This document shows positions 33,018-43,312 of a DNA stretch of 64,000 nucleotides, one piece after another. The notes under the pieces were generated by a model. The model worked only from the letters and a program-made list of their open reading frames with translations, made no database searches and was not told the origin of the DNA. The stretch comes from an uncultured Bacteroidales bacterium (GTDB lineage: Bacteria; Bacteroidota; Bacteroidia; Bacteroidales; Marinilabiliaceae). A program made the position numbers and the translations under genes. How positions within the stretch are numbered: position 1 is the first letter of the stretch; each line of letters begins with the position of its first letter. The stretch covers positions 1 through 64,000 of the forward strand of contig CAKUVM010000006.1 in assembly GCA_934699135.1 (NCBI GenBank), read 5' to 3'.

Positions 33018-33788
33018 TTATTTCCTCACAGTGCTGACAAGCTTGCCATCGGCATACCTCTCCGTCTTGGAGAGGCGGCCCGTAGAGTCGTAGAAATACC
33101 TGACGCCCGAGATCAGTTTTCCGTTCTTGAACTGCCCCACCTGCTCCTTTCGCCCGCTGGCGTCGTAGATGGTGAAGTTGCCCGTGCCGTGAAACTCCTT
33201 GCCGGTCGAGCCGTGCTCCGCGGGCAGGTCAATTTGTTGGGAACCCTGATATTTGCCGCTGGCGTCATAGTTCCGCTCCATAATCTTGCGTCCGTCCTCG
33301 TTGAATATGGAGAGGGCGCCGTTTATCCTTCCGGCCTCCCATCTGCCCTCGAACATCTTCTGGCCGTTCTCGTGAAAGTAGGTCTGCGTCCCGACGCGCT
33401 GCCCTTTGGCGTCGTAGCTGAAAGAGCAGGACTTGTTGCCGTTGGCGTAGAATCTTTCATACTCGCCCTCCCAGTGGTCAACGTTCCACGTGCCTGTCTC
33501 CATTATCGAGCCATCGGGGAAGTAATATGTGGCCTTGCCTTTGGGCACCCCCATGGAGAAGGTGACCCTGGAGCGCACCACCCCGTCTGGCGACGTGGTG
33601 ACCCACTCGCCATTTTTCTTGCCGGCCTCATAGAGCCCCTCGTCCACCTTGCCGTTGCGGCCCTCAAGCCGCCAGCGTCCCTGGCGTTTGCCGTCCACAA
33701 GCTGGTTTTGCGGCTCACCCTCAGCCTGCGCCAGCGCGGGAGCCGACAGCAAGACAGCCAAGGCTAAAGACAATACAACTCTGAACAT
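33018..33788 (-). CDS. Secreted MORN-repeat (YwqK-like) protein
   Basis: 256 aa with a signal peptide (MFRVVLSLALAVLLSAPALAQA). The mature part is a series of about eight MORN-like hairpins with G-x-W/Y and Y-x-x-G patterns: RQGRWRLEGRNGKVDEGLY, GVPKGKATYYFPDGSIMETG, HWEGEYERFYANGNKS, VGTQTYFHENGQKMFEGRWE, INGALSIFNEDGRKIMERNYDASG. The family is widespread in Bacteroidota without a fixed function. It is the first gene of the minus-strand cluster that continues into the aro genes. TATATTTG (33815-33808) is a candidate -7 element about 20 bases upstream. Confidence 0.75.
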   Translation of the reverse strand: MFRVVLSLALAVLLSAPALAQAEGEPQNQLVDGKRQGRWRLEGRNGKVDEGLYEAGKKNGEWVTTSPDGVVRSRVTFSMGVPKGKATYYFPDGSIMETGTWNVDHWEGEYERFYANGNKSCSFSYDAKGQRVGTQTYFHENGQKMFEGRWEAGRINGALSIFNEDGRKIMERNYDASGKYQGSQQIDLPAEHGSTGKEFHGTGNFTIYDASGRKEQVGQFKNGKLISGVRYFYDSTGRLSKTERYADGKLVSTVRK

Positions 33789-33807
33789 TTTTACACTATT
33801 AGGGTAG

Positions 33808-33815
33808 CAAATATA
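33808..33815 (-). promoter_or_regulatory. -7 element of the MORN/aroB/aroA cluster
   Basis: TATATTTG on the minus strand matches TAnnTTTG and lies 20 bases before the MORN-like start. The -33 element is not clear. Confidence 0.5.
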
Positions 33816-33873
33816 ACGAAATTTACAGATATGTCAGGGCCTGCGCCCTACAATATTTGCCGCCATCGCCGCC

Positions 33874-33902
33874 TTGGTTTTCAGATAATATGTCTACTTT
33901 TG
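33874..33902 (+). promoter_or_regulatory. Promoter of the M23 peptidase gene, near-leaderless
   Basis: TTG at 33874-33876 and TACTTTTG at 33895-33902 have 18 bases between them. The ATG is at 33910, so the transcript would start at or a few bases before the start codon. Confidence 0.6.
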
Positions 33903-33909
33903 GAACACC

Positions 33910-34821
33910 ATGTCTAGTAGTGCGAAGAAAGAAAGCAAGCTGCACCGGATTCTCCGGATGACAGTGATTGTGGACAAATCGTTTGAGCAACTCTTCACCA
34001 TACGCTTCACGCCCGTGGGCCTCGCCGTGGGCATAGGGGCCTCGGCCATCCTGCTCATCGCGGGCGTGACGGTGCTGATAGCCTTCACCGGCCTGCGCGA
34101 GTACATCCCGGGATACCCTACGGGCGAGGAGCGACTGGAAATAATTCATAACCTGCAGAAAGCCGACTCGCTGGCCAACGAGGTGGCCCTGAGGGACAAC
34201 ATGCTCCACAACCTCCGCATAGTCCTGAGCGGCGAAGACGCGCCAGACGGCGAAGCCCCGGCCAAGGGAGACAAAGGACTGCTGACGAAGCAGAGCCTGG
34301 CCAACCTGAACCGCGCCAAAAGCGACAAGGAGACCGAGTTCCTCTCCGACATCGAGTCAGACGCCAAATATGACGTGGACGATGATGATGTTGACGGCGA
34401 GCCCATTGTGGATTCCGAGCTCGAGTCCACATTCTTCTTCAGCCCCCTGAAGGGCGTGGTGACGGACAGGTTTGGCGTCCGGGACGGCCATCTGGGCGTT
34501 GACGTGACGGCCTCGGAGGGCACCCCCGTCATGAGCGCGTTGGCGGGCACCGTGGTCTTTGCCGAATGGACCGTGCAGACGGGCTATGTGATCATGGTTC
34601 AGCATGACAACCATCTGCTCTCGATATACAAGCACAACGCCAGGCTGCTGAAGCGCCAAGGCGGGCGAGTGAAAGCAGGCGAGGCCATAGCCCTGGTGGG
34701 CAACTCCGGCGAGCTGACCACCGGCCCCCACCTCCACTTCGAGCTGTGGTACAAGGGCGCGCCGCTCAACCCCGAGAACTACATTGAGTTCGAGAACAGC
34801 AAAAGGCCCGGCGAGGAATAG
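33910..34821 (+). CDS. Membrane-anchored M23 family metallopeptidase
   Basis: 303 aa. A cytoplasmic basic start is followed by one transmembrane helix (about 36-60), a periplasmic linker with acidic low-complexity sequence (DVDDDDVDGE), and a C-terminal LytM/M23 domain (about 175-295). The zinc-site motifs are present: GHLGVDV (H and D), YKHNARLL and GPHLHFELW (HxH). It is a predicted peptidoglycan endopeptidase or activator acting in the periplasm. It precedes dxr by about 50 bases. Confidence 0.9.
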   Translation: MSSSAKKESKLHRILRMTVIVDKSFEQLFTIRFTPVGLAVGIGASAILLIAGVTVLIAFTGLREYIPGYPTGEERLEIIHNLQKADSLANEVALRDNMLHNLRIVLSGEDAPDGEAPAKGDKGLLTKQSLANLNRAKSDKETEFLSDIESDAKYDVDDDDVDGEPIVDSELESTFFFSPLKGVVTDRFGVRDGHLGVDVTASEGTPVMSALAGTVVFAEWTVQTGYVIMVQHDNHLLSIYKHNARLLKRQGGRVKAGEAIALVGNSGELTTGPHLHFELWYKGAPLNPENYIEFENSKRPGEE

Positions 34822-34873
34822 GCGGCTCGAAGCGGCAAAAGAACAGAACTCCCGATTTTTTAGAGACATTCCC

Positions 34874-36079
<1,206 letters not shown>

Positions 36080-36093
36080 CGCCCCGACAGCCA

Positions 36094-36124
36094 TTGAAAA
36101 ACCAACAGATTTCAACTATCTTTG
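36094..36124 (+). promoter_or_regulatory. Promoter of the propeller/SpoIIE regulator
   Basis: TTG at 36094-36096 and TATCTTTG at 36117-36124 are 20 bases apart. The GTG start at 36154 follows 29 bases later. The promoter lies directly after the dxr stop, so the regulator is transcribed separately. Confidence 0.65.
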
Positions 36125-36153
36125 AAAGACAGGGATCAGTCACACAGTCAGGA

Positions 36154-39100
36154 GTGAGCAGCAGAGCCAACATAGACGTGCGCAAGGATGCCGGCATCCC
36201 ACTGCCAGAGAGGCCACACGGCCCCGCCTGGCGCGCCGCCGCTTTGGCCACAAGCCTCGCGCTGACCGTCTCGGCAGGCCACGCGCAGACGCCGCCCACA
36301 GAGATGCCGCCCATGCGGATATGCAACTTTGAGCAGCTAGACACCGACAGGGGCTTGAGCAGCAACACGGTGAACGTGGTATATTGCGACGCCATGGGCC
36401 TGATGTGGATTGGCACGGAAGACGGCCTCAACACATTCGACGGCTACACCATCCGCAGCTTTAAGCCCAACCACAACGACACCACGTCTATTGACGGCAA
36501 GCAGGTGCTGGGCATAGGCGAGTTCAACCCCAACAAGATAACCGTGGCCCTTGGTGACGGCGGCATCAACATATACAACAAACGCACCGGAATCTTCTCC
36601 CGCAACAGGCAAGAAGACTTTATGCAGCCGCGCGACGTCCAGAGCTCATTTGGCCTCTGCGGCGTGGGCGACGACATATATGCCGTGTTTCCTGAGTGCG
36701 TCATAAAGCGCAACAGGCTGACAGGCAGAATCCGGCGCATAGACCTGCCCAAGAAGATGCCACAGAGCGGCATCCGCTGGGGCCGCATGAAGATGACCCT
36801 CATGCCGGGCGGAGACGGCCGCGTGGCCATACACACCGGCACAAAGTCTGTCAGCATGATGGACACGCGCTATGAGAACATTGTCGAGGAGAAGTTTGAC
36901 AACCTCTTCATCTACAGCATTGCCCCGCTAGACGACAGCCGCCTGGCCTTGGCCACGCGCACGGGCCTCTTCTCCTACGACTTCCGCGCCAAAGAGCTGA
37001 CTCCGACCCCAATCTTGCAAGGAGAGCTGGTGCAAGCCGTCACGCGAAACGATGATGGCGACCTCTGGGTGGCCTATGCCGGCAACAAACTGCTGAAATG
37101 GAGCCCGTCACAAAACAAGATCGTGAGGGTGGAGAACAGCCGCAGATTCCTCAACAAACAAACGCGAGTAAACGACCTCTTTGAAGACGAGAACGGGCTG
37201 CTGTGGGTGGCCACGAGCAACAGCGGCCTCATTAAGCTAGACACCAAAAAGCTCAAGATAACCACCAAATTCATAGACGTGGACATGCCCTTAGACCACC
37301 TCACGAACGACATATCGGCCTCCGACGCCAACACCATATGGGCGGCGTGCGGCACGAACGGGCTGGTGAGGGTGGACCTGGCGTCGCGGACATCGACGGT
37401 GATAGACGTGCCGCACCAAAACGTCAAGAGCGTCTTGGCGCGAGCCAACGGCACCATACTGCTCGGCACAACGCGCCGGCTGATGCGCTACACGCCCGCC
37501 ACGGGCTGTATGGAGAGCATTGAGATTCATGAGCATACGGCCGACTCGGCAGGCCGCGTGATGATAAGGAACATAAACGAGGACTGCCTTGGCAACATAT
37601 GGCTCTCCACACAGCTCGGGCTATACCGCTTCAACGGCGTGAACTTCGAGCTTATGCAATCAGACAAGGGCGGCAACTTTGTGTTCAACAGCGCGATGGA
37701 GGACTCTGACGGGCGGATTTGGGCCGGCTCCTGCTCCGGGGCCTTGGTGAGAGACGCGAGCGGAGGGCCTTTCCGGCGCATCGGCAAACAATGGACCGGG
37801 CGCAACGACGAGGGCGTACTTTGCATAGCGGAACACAAAGGCAGAATCTTCATGGGGTCGTCTGACGGCGTGATGGTGTTTGACAAGCGGACGTGCGAGG
37901 AGGCGGACAACTCGATATTCGCCACTTTCGCCAACAAGATGATATACAGCATTGTCTGCGACGCTAACGGCATAGTGTGGCTCAACACAAGCTCCGGAGT
38001 CGGCTATGTTGACCTCAACTACAGCAACGTCTACACCTTCGGCAACTCCGACGGACTGTACAACGAGGGCAACGAATGCCATAAGTTCACCGTGGCCAAA
38101 GACATGATATACTTTGGCCAAGTGACAGCCATCAACGCAATAGACACCCGCCACATATCATTCAACACGCGGATGCCCAAGACGTTCGTGTCTGAGGTCG
38201 TCTATGGCCAAAGCGGATTGGAGGAGACCATGAAGATGAGGGATGACACAACATTCTCTCACAAATATTTGGCCAACGCCTCCACCAAGATTCGCCTGGC
38301 CTCGTCAGACTATTCGGTGCCGAGCCGCAACCTGTTCATGTATAAGCTGGATGACAACGAGTGGGTGCAGTTGGGCAACTCCAACGAAATCTTGCTGTCG
38401 GGCATCATGCCAGGCACATACCGCATAAGGCTGCGCTCGTCAAACGCAGACAAGACGTGGAGCTACGACGTCAAGACCGTCTACATCTACATCGAGTCGC
38501 CACTGTGGCTGTCTCGCCCCGCCATGATCTTCTACGCCATATGGCTCATGTCCATCATATGGCTCTTCCTCAACCTCCGCTTCCGCAACATAAACAAGCG
38601 GATGAAGTTGGCCGAGGCCGAAGCCAAATCAAAAAGCATTGTGGAAGACCAGCGCAACAAGCTGGCCGTGGCCGTCAACGAGCAGCGCGCCAGCTTCAAC
38701 TACGCCAAGAGAATCCAAGACGCCCTGATGCCGGAGGTGAAGAGCGTGGAGAAGAAGTTCATAAAATTCTTTGTTCTCTACCGCCCCAAAGACATTGTGA
38801 GCGGGGATTTCTACACGTTCTACCACCGCGACGGCATGTCTTTCGTGGTGTCGGCAGACTGCACCGGCCACGGAGTGCCTGGCGCCTTCATCTCCATTTT
38901 GGGCATCGACCACATCAGCAACATAATAATGCAGCAGAAGGTGGATGACGCCGGCGAGATCTTGACACACCTGCAAGCCGAGTTGCGCGAGGCGGTCTCG
39001 AAAATAGGCTCCGATGAGTTTAACGACGGAATGGACATAACGATATGCGTGGTGCACCATGCCGAGATGCGCATCAACTTCGCCGGTGCCATGAACGACC

Positions 39101-39450
39101 TCTACATAATCCGCAACAACGAGGTGCTGGAGTTCCACGGAGAGAGGAAGTCAATAGGGACAGACTTGACAATGGACAACAGCCGCCCCGCTACTGTGTT
39201 CCACAGCCGCGACATAGAGTGCCAGCCTGGCGACATGATGTATATGTTCTCCGACGGCTATTGCGACCAGTTTGGCGGCCCGGAGCAAAAGAAATTTAAA
39301 GTCAGGAGGTTTAAGAACCTGCTGCTCAACATCCACAAGCTGCCGGCCAACGACCAGAAAATGCTCCTGAACCAGAAACTCGTAGAGTGGATGGGCGGGT
39401 GCGAGCAGACCGACGACATATCCGTCATAGGCTTTGAGCCGTGGGCCTGA
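36154..39450 (+). CDS. Two-component-type propeller sensor with SpoIIE/PP2C phosphatase output
   Basis: 1098 aa from a GTG at 36154 (frame open further upstream inside dxr, but promoter and signal peptide support this start). A signal sequence (AALATSLALTVSAGHAQ) precedes a long periplasmic region of propeller repeats (about 50-700), with the typical LSSNTVNVVYCDAMGLMWIGTEDGLNTFDGY start and repeated DG-x-LWVA/IW blades. Then come a Y_Y_Y-like domain (about 715-775, MPGTYRIRLRSSN), one transmembrane helix (about 786-808), a coiled coil, and a PP2C/SpoIIE phosphatase (about 850-1098: RPKDIVSGDFYTFY, SADCTGHGVPGAFISILG, MFSDGYCDQFGG). There is no histidine kinase. It probably senses a periplasmic ligand and dephosphorylates a cytoplasmic partner such as an anti-sigma antagonist; none is encoded nearby. 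Confidence 0.85.
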   Translation: MSSRANIDVRKDAGIPLPERPHGPAWRAAALATSLALTVSAGHAQTPPTEMPPMRICNFEQLDTDRGLSSNTVNVVYCDAMGLMWIGTEDGLNTFDGYTIRSFKPNHNDTTSIDGKQVLGIGEFNPNKITVALGDGGINIYNKRTGIFSRNRQEDFMQPRDVQSSFGLCGVGDDIYAVFPECVIKRNRLTGRIRRIDLPKKMPQSGIRWGRMKMTLMPGGDGRVAIHTGTKSVSMMDTRYENIVEEKFDNLFIYSIAPLDDSRLALATRTGLFSYDFRAKELTPTPILQGELVQAVTRNDDGDLWVAYAGNKLLKWSPSQNKIVRVENSRRFLNKQTRVNDLFEDENGLLWVATSNSGLIKLDTKKLKITTKFIDVDMPLDHLTNDISASDANTIWAACGTNGLVRVDLASRTSTVIDVPHQNVKSVLARANGTILLGTTRRLMRYTPATGCMESIEIHEHTADSAGRVMIRNINEDCLGNIWLSTQLGLYRFNGVNFELMQSDKGGNFVFNSAMEDSDGRIWAGSCSGALVRDASGGPFRRIGKQWTGRNDEGVLCIAEHKGRIFMGSSDGVMVFDKRTCEEADNSIFATFANKMIYSIVCDANGIVWLNTSSGVGYVDLNYSNVYTFGNSDGLYNEGNECHKFTVAKDMIYFGQVTAINAIDTRHISFNTRMPKTFVSEVVYGQSGLEETMKMRDDTTFSHKYLANASTKIRLASSDYSVPSRNLFMYKLDDNEWVQLGNSNEILLSGIMPGTYRIRLRSSNADKTWSYDVKTVYIYIESPLWLSRPAMIFYAIWLMSIIWLFLNLRFRNINKRMKLAEAEAKSKSIVEDQRNKLAVAVNEQRASFNYAKRIQDALMPEVKSVEKKFIKFFVLYRPKDIVSGDFYTFYHRDGMSFVVSADCTGHGVPGAFISILGIDHISNIIMQQKVDDAGEILTHLQAELREAVSKIGSDEFNDGMDITICVVHHAEMRINFAGAMNDLYIIRNNEVLEFHGERKSIGTDLTMDNSRPATVFHSRDIECQPGDMMYMFSDGYCDQFGGPEQKKFKVRRFKNLLLNIHKLPANDQKMLLNQKLVEWMGGCEQTDDISVIGFEPWA

Positions 39451-39631
39451 CGCGGAATCCCTGCATAGGTTGCGACAATAAACAACACGCACTTACATAT
39501 TTTCATAAGAAAAAGCTACATCTATAGATAGACTAAAATCCCTGATAAGTCATACAACTCCCTCCTAACGATGTTACCACAAAATATACGCCTGCTTGCA
39601 ACGCTAAGATTAACTATAGCCAAAAATATTT

Positions 39632-40738
39632 ATGGACTTTAGCCTGTCCTACTACAACTACGCCACCGTCATGGTGTTGGGCGTGCTGCTTGCGCTCATC
39701 GTCTTGCTTCTACGCCAAAAGACTCGGCGAGATGGCGCTTTTGCCACATATCGCCGAGCGAGGGCTTGCCTTATAGGGGTATATGCTGTCATATTCATAG
39801 ATATGACCCTAAGCCTTGTGGTGAATAACACCCCTGGCCTAGGAGAGAATGCAGATACCGCAGTGGATGTATTGTGCTACACCCCTACCGCGATTCTTTT
39901 CACGTGGATGGTGAGCTGGCTCATTGATGAGAATGCGGAATATCGCCTAAAGATTGTGCGGGATGTCGCATTGTGGCTGATGACATTGCTGCTGGTGGGA
40001 ATTACGTTCTTCATTCCAGAACAGTCTGTGGTGCAGGTCATTGTAGTTTGCGTGGCCGTATTTTGGAGTTGTTTTATATTCTATTTCGGAATCCGCATCA
40101 TACGCAGTTTCCGACGGGCTGTGGCCAGGTTGAATAATTTCTACTCGGAAGATGTGGCCAGCCGCATAGGTTGGCTGATGAACAGTTTTCTCACGTTTGT
40201 GATATTTGGCCTTTGCGGCCCGGTCGTGGCCGTAAGCCCGGCGTGGGTGAACATGATATACAACATCGTGGGCGGCGTGGTCTATGCCTATGTTTGCTCC
40301 TCAATGCTCAATTATTATGAGAGCTTCGAGCTTGTTGACCGCGTGACACACCCCGAGGACGAGCCGGGGGCCGCGGGCGCAAAGCCAAAACAGTCAACAG
40401 GACAAAACTTGGCGAAGATAAAGGACTGGGAGGAAAAGAATGGCCATTGGCAGGCGGGAGTGACCATAGCGGACGTGGCCAAGCAATTGGGAATGACGGA
40501 GCTAGACGTGGCCAAAGCGGTGAACGACACCTATGGATGCTCTTTCCGCGAGCACATAAACCGACTCCGCGTCCACGATGCGCAGGAGCTGCTCGTCCAC
40601 TATCCCGAGAAGCCGGTGGCCGAGGTGGCCACGATGCTCGGTTACCGCACGGAAGAAGAGATGGCTTCGTTATTTAAGCAGATTACCAACGTGTCTCCGT
40701 CAGAGTGGCGAAAGGGTGTCTTGCGTCTTATGTCATGA
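39632..40738 (+). CDS. Membrane-embedded AraC-type transcriptional regulator
   Basis: 368 aa. About six to seven transmembrane helices occupy residues 8-235 (for example VMVLGVLLALIVLLL, ALWLMTLLLVGITFFI and WVNMIYNIVGGVVYAYVCSSML). A linker leads to a C-terminal AraC HTH domain (about 285-366): VTIADVAKQLGMTELDVAKAVNDTYGCSFREHINRLRVHDAQELLV, then VAEVATMLGYRTEEEMASLFKQITNVSPSEWRKG. Similar integral-membrane AraC regulators occur in Bacteroidales. It starts 181 bases after the propeller/SpoIIE gene, in an AT-rich gap with no clear promoter, and overlaps hrpB by four bases. Its ligand is unknown. Confidence 0.85.
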   Translation: MDFSLSYYNYATVMVLGVLLALIVLLLRQKTRRDGAFATYRRARACLIGVYAVIFIDMTLSLVVNNTPGLGENADTAVDVLCYTPTAILFTWMVSWLIDENAEYRLKIVRDVALWLMTLLLVGITFFIPEQSVVQVIVVCVAVFWSCFIFYFGIRIIRSFRRAVARLNNFYSEDVASRIGWLMNSFLTFVIFGLCGPVVAVSPAWVNMIYNIVGGVVYAYVCSSMLNYYESFELVDRVTHPEDEPGAAGAKPKQSTGQNLAKIKDWEEKNGHWQAGVTIADVAKQLGMTELDVAKAVNDTYGCSFREHINRLRVHDAQELLVHYPEKPVAEVATMLGYRTEEEMASLFKQITNVSPSEWRKGVLRLMS

Positions 40739-43257
40739 CAGATATCAACATATCGGCCGAAGGCTTGTCTTTGCCCGCTGCGGAGATTGCCCCGCGTGTT
40801 AACGAGACTCTATCCCAAAAATCTCAGTTGGTGGTGACGGCGCCTCCTGGCGCCGGAAAATCAACTTTACTTCCCCTAACCATGTTGCGTGGCCTGCCTG
40901 GCGACGGCGGCCGAATTGTGATGCTGGAGCCTCGGCGGCTGGCCGCTAGGCATATTGCCGAGCGCATGGCTCAACTCATTGGCGAGGAAGTGGGGAATAC
41001 CGTCGGCTACACGGTGCGTTTTGACAGCAAGACATCGGCAGGCACGCGGGTGGAGGTGGTGACGGAAGGCGTACTGACGCGCCGTCTCGTGGCCGACCCC
41101 ACGCTAGATGGCGTGGCCGCCGTCATATTCGATGAGTTCCATGAGCGGAGCATATTCGCCGACGTGGCGTTGGCCTTGGCCCGCGAGGCGCAGCAAGTGG
41201 TGAGGCCAGATTTGAAAATCGTCATCATGTCGGCCACCATCGATGCCACGGCCATTTGCCGCCTGCTCGACGCCCCGCTCATAGAGAGCCGCGGGCGGAT
41301 GTTTCCGGTGGACGTGAGGAGGGCGGATGAGTGCGACCCGCTGACTTGCGCCGAGGCCGTGGCGCGTGTGGTGAGGCAGGCCCATGATGAAGCGGAGGGA
41401 GACATCTTGGCCTTCCTGCCCGGCGAGGGGGAAATTCGCCGCACGGCGGACATCCTAAGCGGGAGATTGGGCAAGACGCGCGTCATGCCCCTCTACGGCA
41501 TGCTGCCGCAAGCAGAGCAACGGCGTGCCATCGCTCCAAGCAGGGCGGGTGAGCGCAAGGTGGTGCTGGCCACGCCCATCGCTGAGACTTCTCTCACCAT
41601 AGAGGGCGTAAGGGTGGTGGTGGACAGTGGTTTGTGCCGCCAGATGGTCTTTGACCCGCAGAGTGGCCTAAGCCATTTGGAGACCGTGAGAATATCCATG
41701 GACATGGCCGACCAGCGGGCAGGCCGAGCGGGCCGCGTGGCTGCAGGCGTATGTTACAGGCTGTGGAGCCTTGCCACGGAGCATCGTATGGCCCCGACGC
41801 GCAAACCAGAGATTGAGACGGCCGACTTGGCCCCAATGATGCTTGACTTGAGCGCATGGGGCGAGCGAGACCCGGCCAGACTGACGTGGCTCACGCCCCC
41901 CCCGACAGGCCATGTGGCTCAGGCCATAAGGCTTTTGGAGATGCTTGACGCCGTCGACTCCAATGGCAAGCTGACACCGCACGGCAAAGAACTAAGCCGC
42001 ATGCCGTGCCACCCGCGCATGGCGCAAATGATGGTGGCGGCGGAGACCCCCGCCCTCAAAAGGCTGGCCGCCGACCTGGCCGCGACGCTTGAGGAAAAAG
42101 ACCCGCTGGCGCGCCCGCAGGGCGAGACGCAGCCAGGGGCTGACATAAGCCTTAGGGTCGAGGCTCTGCGCCGATACAGGCAACGACCGCAAGGCGCGGG
42201 ACGGGTGTGGGCGCGCATTGCCAAGATTGCAGACCAATATATGAAGATGGGGAGGCTCGCTGAGCCAGACAATGGCCCGTTCTCTCCCACCGACGCGGGA
42301 CTGTTGCTTGCCGCCGCCTACCCAGAGCGCATAGCGTCGGCCCGTGAGGGGAGACATGGCCTCTTCATGCTCTCTAGCGGAGACATGGCTCTGCTGCCCA
42401 AAGATGACGACTTGTCCTCTGAGCCATGGATCGTGGCCGCCAACGTCAACGCCCGCGAGGGCGTGGGGCGCATATTCTTGGCCGCGCCCATATGCCCGCA
42501 AGACCTGCGCCCGATGGTCAAGGAGCGAGACAATGTGGCGTGGGACATGAAGCGAGGCTCCGTGATTGCGCGGCGCGAATACCGCATCGGGAGCCTTGTC
42601 TTAGGCTCCAAGCCCATCAGGGAGCAGAGCCGAGAGCTTATAACGGACGCGATATGCCAGGCCGCCAGGAAAGACGGCGAGCGGATGCTCGACTTCTCCT
42701 GCGCCGTCACGGAGTGGCAGCGCAGGGTGGCCACGGTGGCTGAGTGGCATCCGGAGATGGGGCTGCCGAATGTGACTACGCCCGCCGTGCTTGACAGAGC
42801 CCCCGAATGGTTGCCCGCATTTTTGGGCAAGGCGACCACGGTGGCCGAGATGAAAAAAATAGACATCCTCCCCGCCTTACAGGCGATGCTCACATATGAG
42901 CAGCTGCGCGAGGTGGATCGGCTGGCGCCAGAGCGCTTCGAGGTGCCAACGGGCAGCAAGATAAAGGTGGAGTACAGGGTCGCCGCCGAGGCCCCAGTGC
43001 TGCGCGTGAGGCTGCAAGAGGTCTTCGGGATGGCGCAGACGCCAAGGGTTGACGGGGGGCGCCGCCCAGTACTGATGGAGTTGCTCTCGCCAGGCTACAA
43101 ACCCGTGCAGCTTACGCAAGACCTCGGCAGCTTTTGGAAGAACACATATTTCGAGGTGCGCAAAGAGCTGCGCCGCCGCTACCCCAAGCACTCGTGGCCG
43201 GACAATCCGTTGGAGGCGGAGGCCGTGAGGGGCGCGAAGCGGAGGCCGCAAACATGA
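40735..43257 (+). CDS. hrpB: ATP-dependent helicase HrpB
   Basis: 840 aa from the ATG at 40735, which overlaps the stop of the AraC-type gene (ATGA). It is a DEAH-box family helicase with Walker A TAPPGAGKSTLLPL, motif Ia MLEPRRLAARHIAERMA, motif II DEFHERS, motif III IMSATIDA, motif V TPIAETSLTIEGVRVVVDSGL and motif VI QRAGRAGRVAAGVCYRLW. The C-terminal HrpB-specific region follows (about 600-840, ending with the conserved FWKNTYFEVRKELRRRYPKHSWPDNPL). Its physiological role is poorly defined. Probably co-transcribed with the upstream regulator. Confidence 0.95.
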   Translation: MTDINISAEGLSLPAAEIAPRVNETLSQKSQLVVTAPPGAGKSTLLPLTMLRGLPGDGGRIVMLEPRRLAARHIAERMAQLIGEEVGNTVGYTVRFDSKTSAGTRVEVVTEGVLTRRLVADPTLDGVAAVIFDEFHERSIFADVALALAREAQQVVRPDLKIVIMSATIDATAICRLLDAPLIESRGRMFPVDVRRADECDPLTCAEAVARVVRQAHDEAEGDILAFLPGEGEIRRTADILSGRLGKTRVMPLYGMLPQAEQRRAIAPSRAGERKVVLATPIAETSLTIEGVRVVVDSGLCRQMVFDPQSGLSHLETVRISMDMADQRAGRAGRVAAGVCYRLWSLATEHRMAPTRKPEIETADLAPMMLDLSAWGERDPARLTWLTPPPTGHVAQAIRLLEMLDAVDSNGKLTPHGKELSRMPCHPRMAQMMVAAETPALKRLAADLAATLEEKDPLARPQGETQPGADISLRVEALRRYRQRPQGAGRVWARIAKIADQYMKMGRLAEPDNGPFSPTDAGLLLAAAYPERIASAREGRHGLFMLSSGDMALLPKDDDLSSEPWIVAANVNAREGVGRIFLAAPICPQDLRPMVKERDNVAWDMKRGSVIARREYRIGSLVLGSKPIREQSRELITDAICQAARKDGERMLDFSCAVTEWQRRVATVAEWHPEMGLPNVTTPAVLDRAPEWLPAFLGKATTVAEMKKIDILPALQAMLTYEQLREVDRLAPERFEVPTGSKIKVEYRVAAEAPVLRVRLQEVFGMAQTPRVDGGRRPVLMELLSPGYKPVQLTQDLGSFWKNTYFEVRKELRRRYPKHSWPDNPLEAEAVRGAKRRPQT

Positions 43258-43277
43258 CGGCGCGCCATTATTTTGCC

Positions 43278-43285
43278 TAACTTTG
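43278..43285 (+). promoter_or_regulatory. -7 element of the FKBP gene pair
   Basis: TAACTTTG matches TAnnTTTG, 27 bases before the GTG at 43313. The -33 element is not obvious. Confidence 0.5.
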
Positions 43286-43312
43286 CCCCACATAACGAAA
43301 CACGCATAAAGA

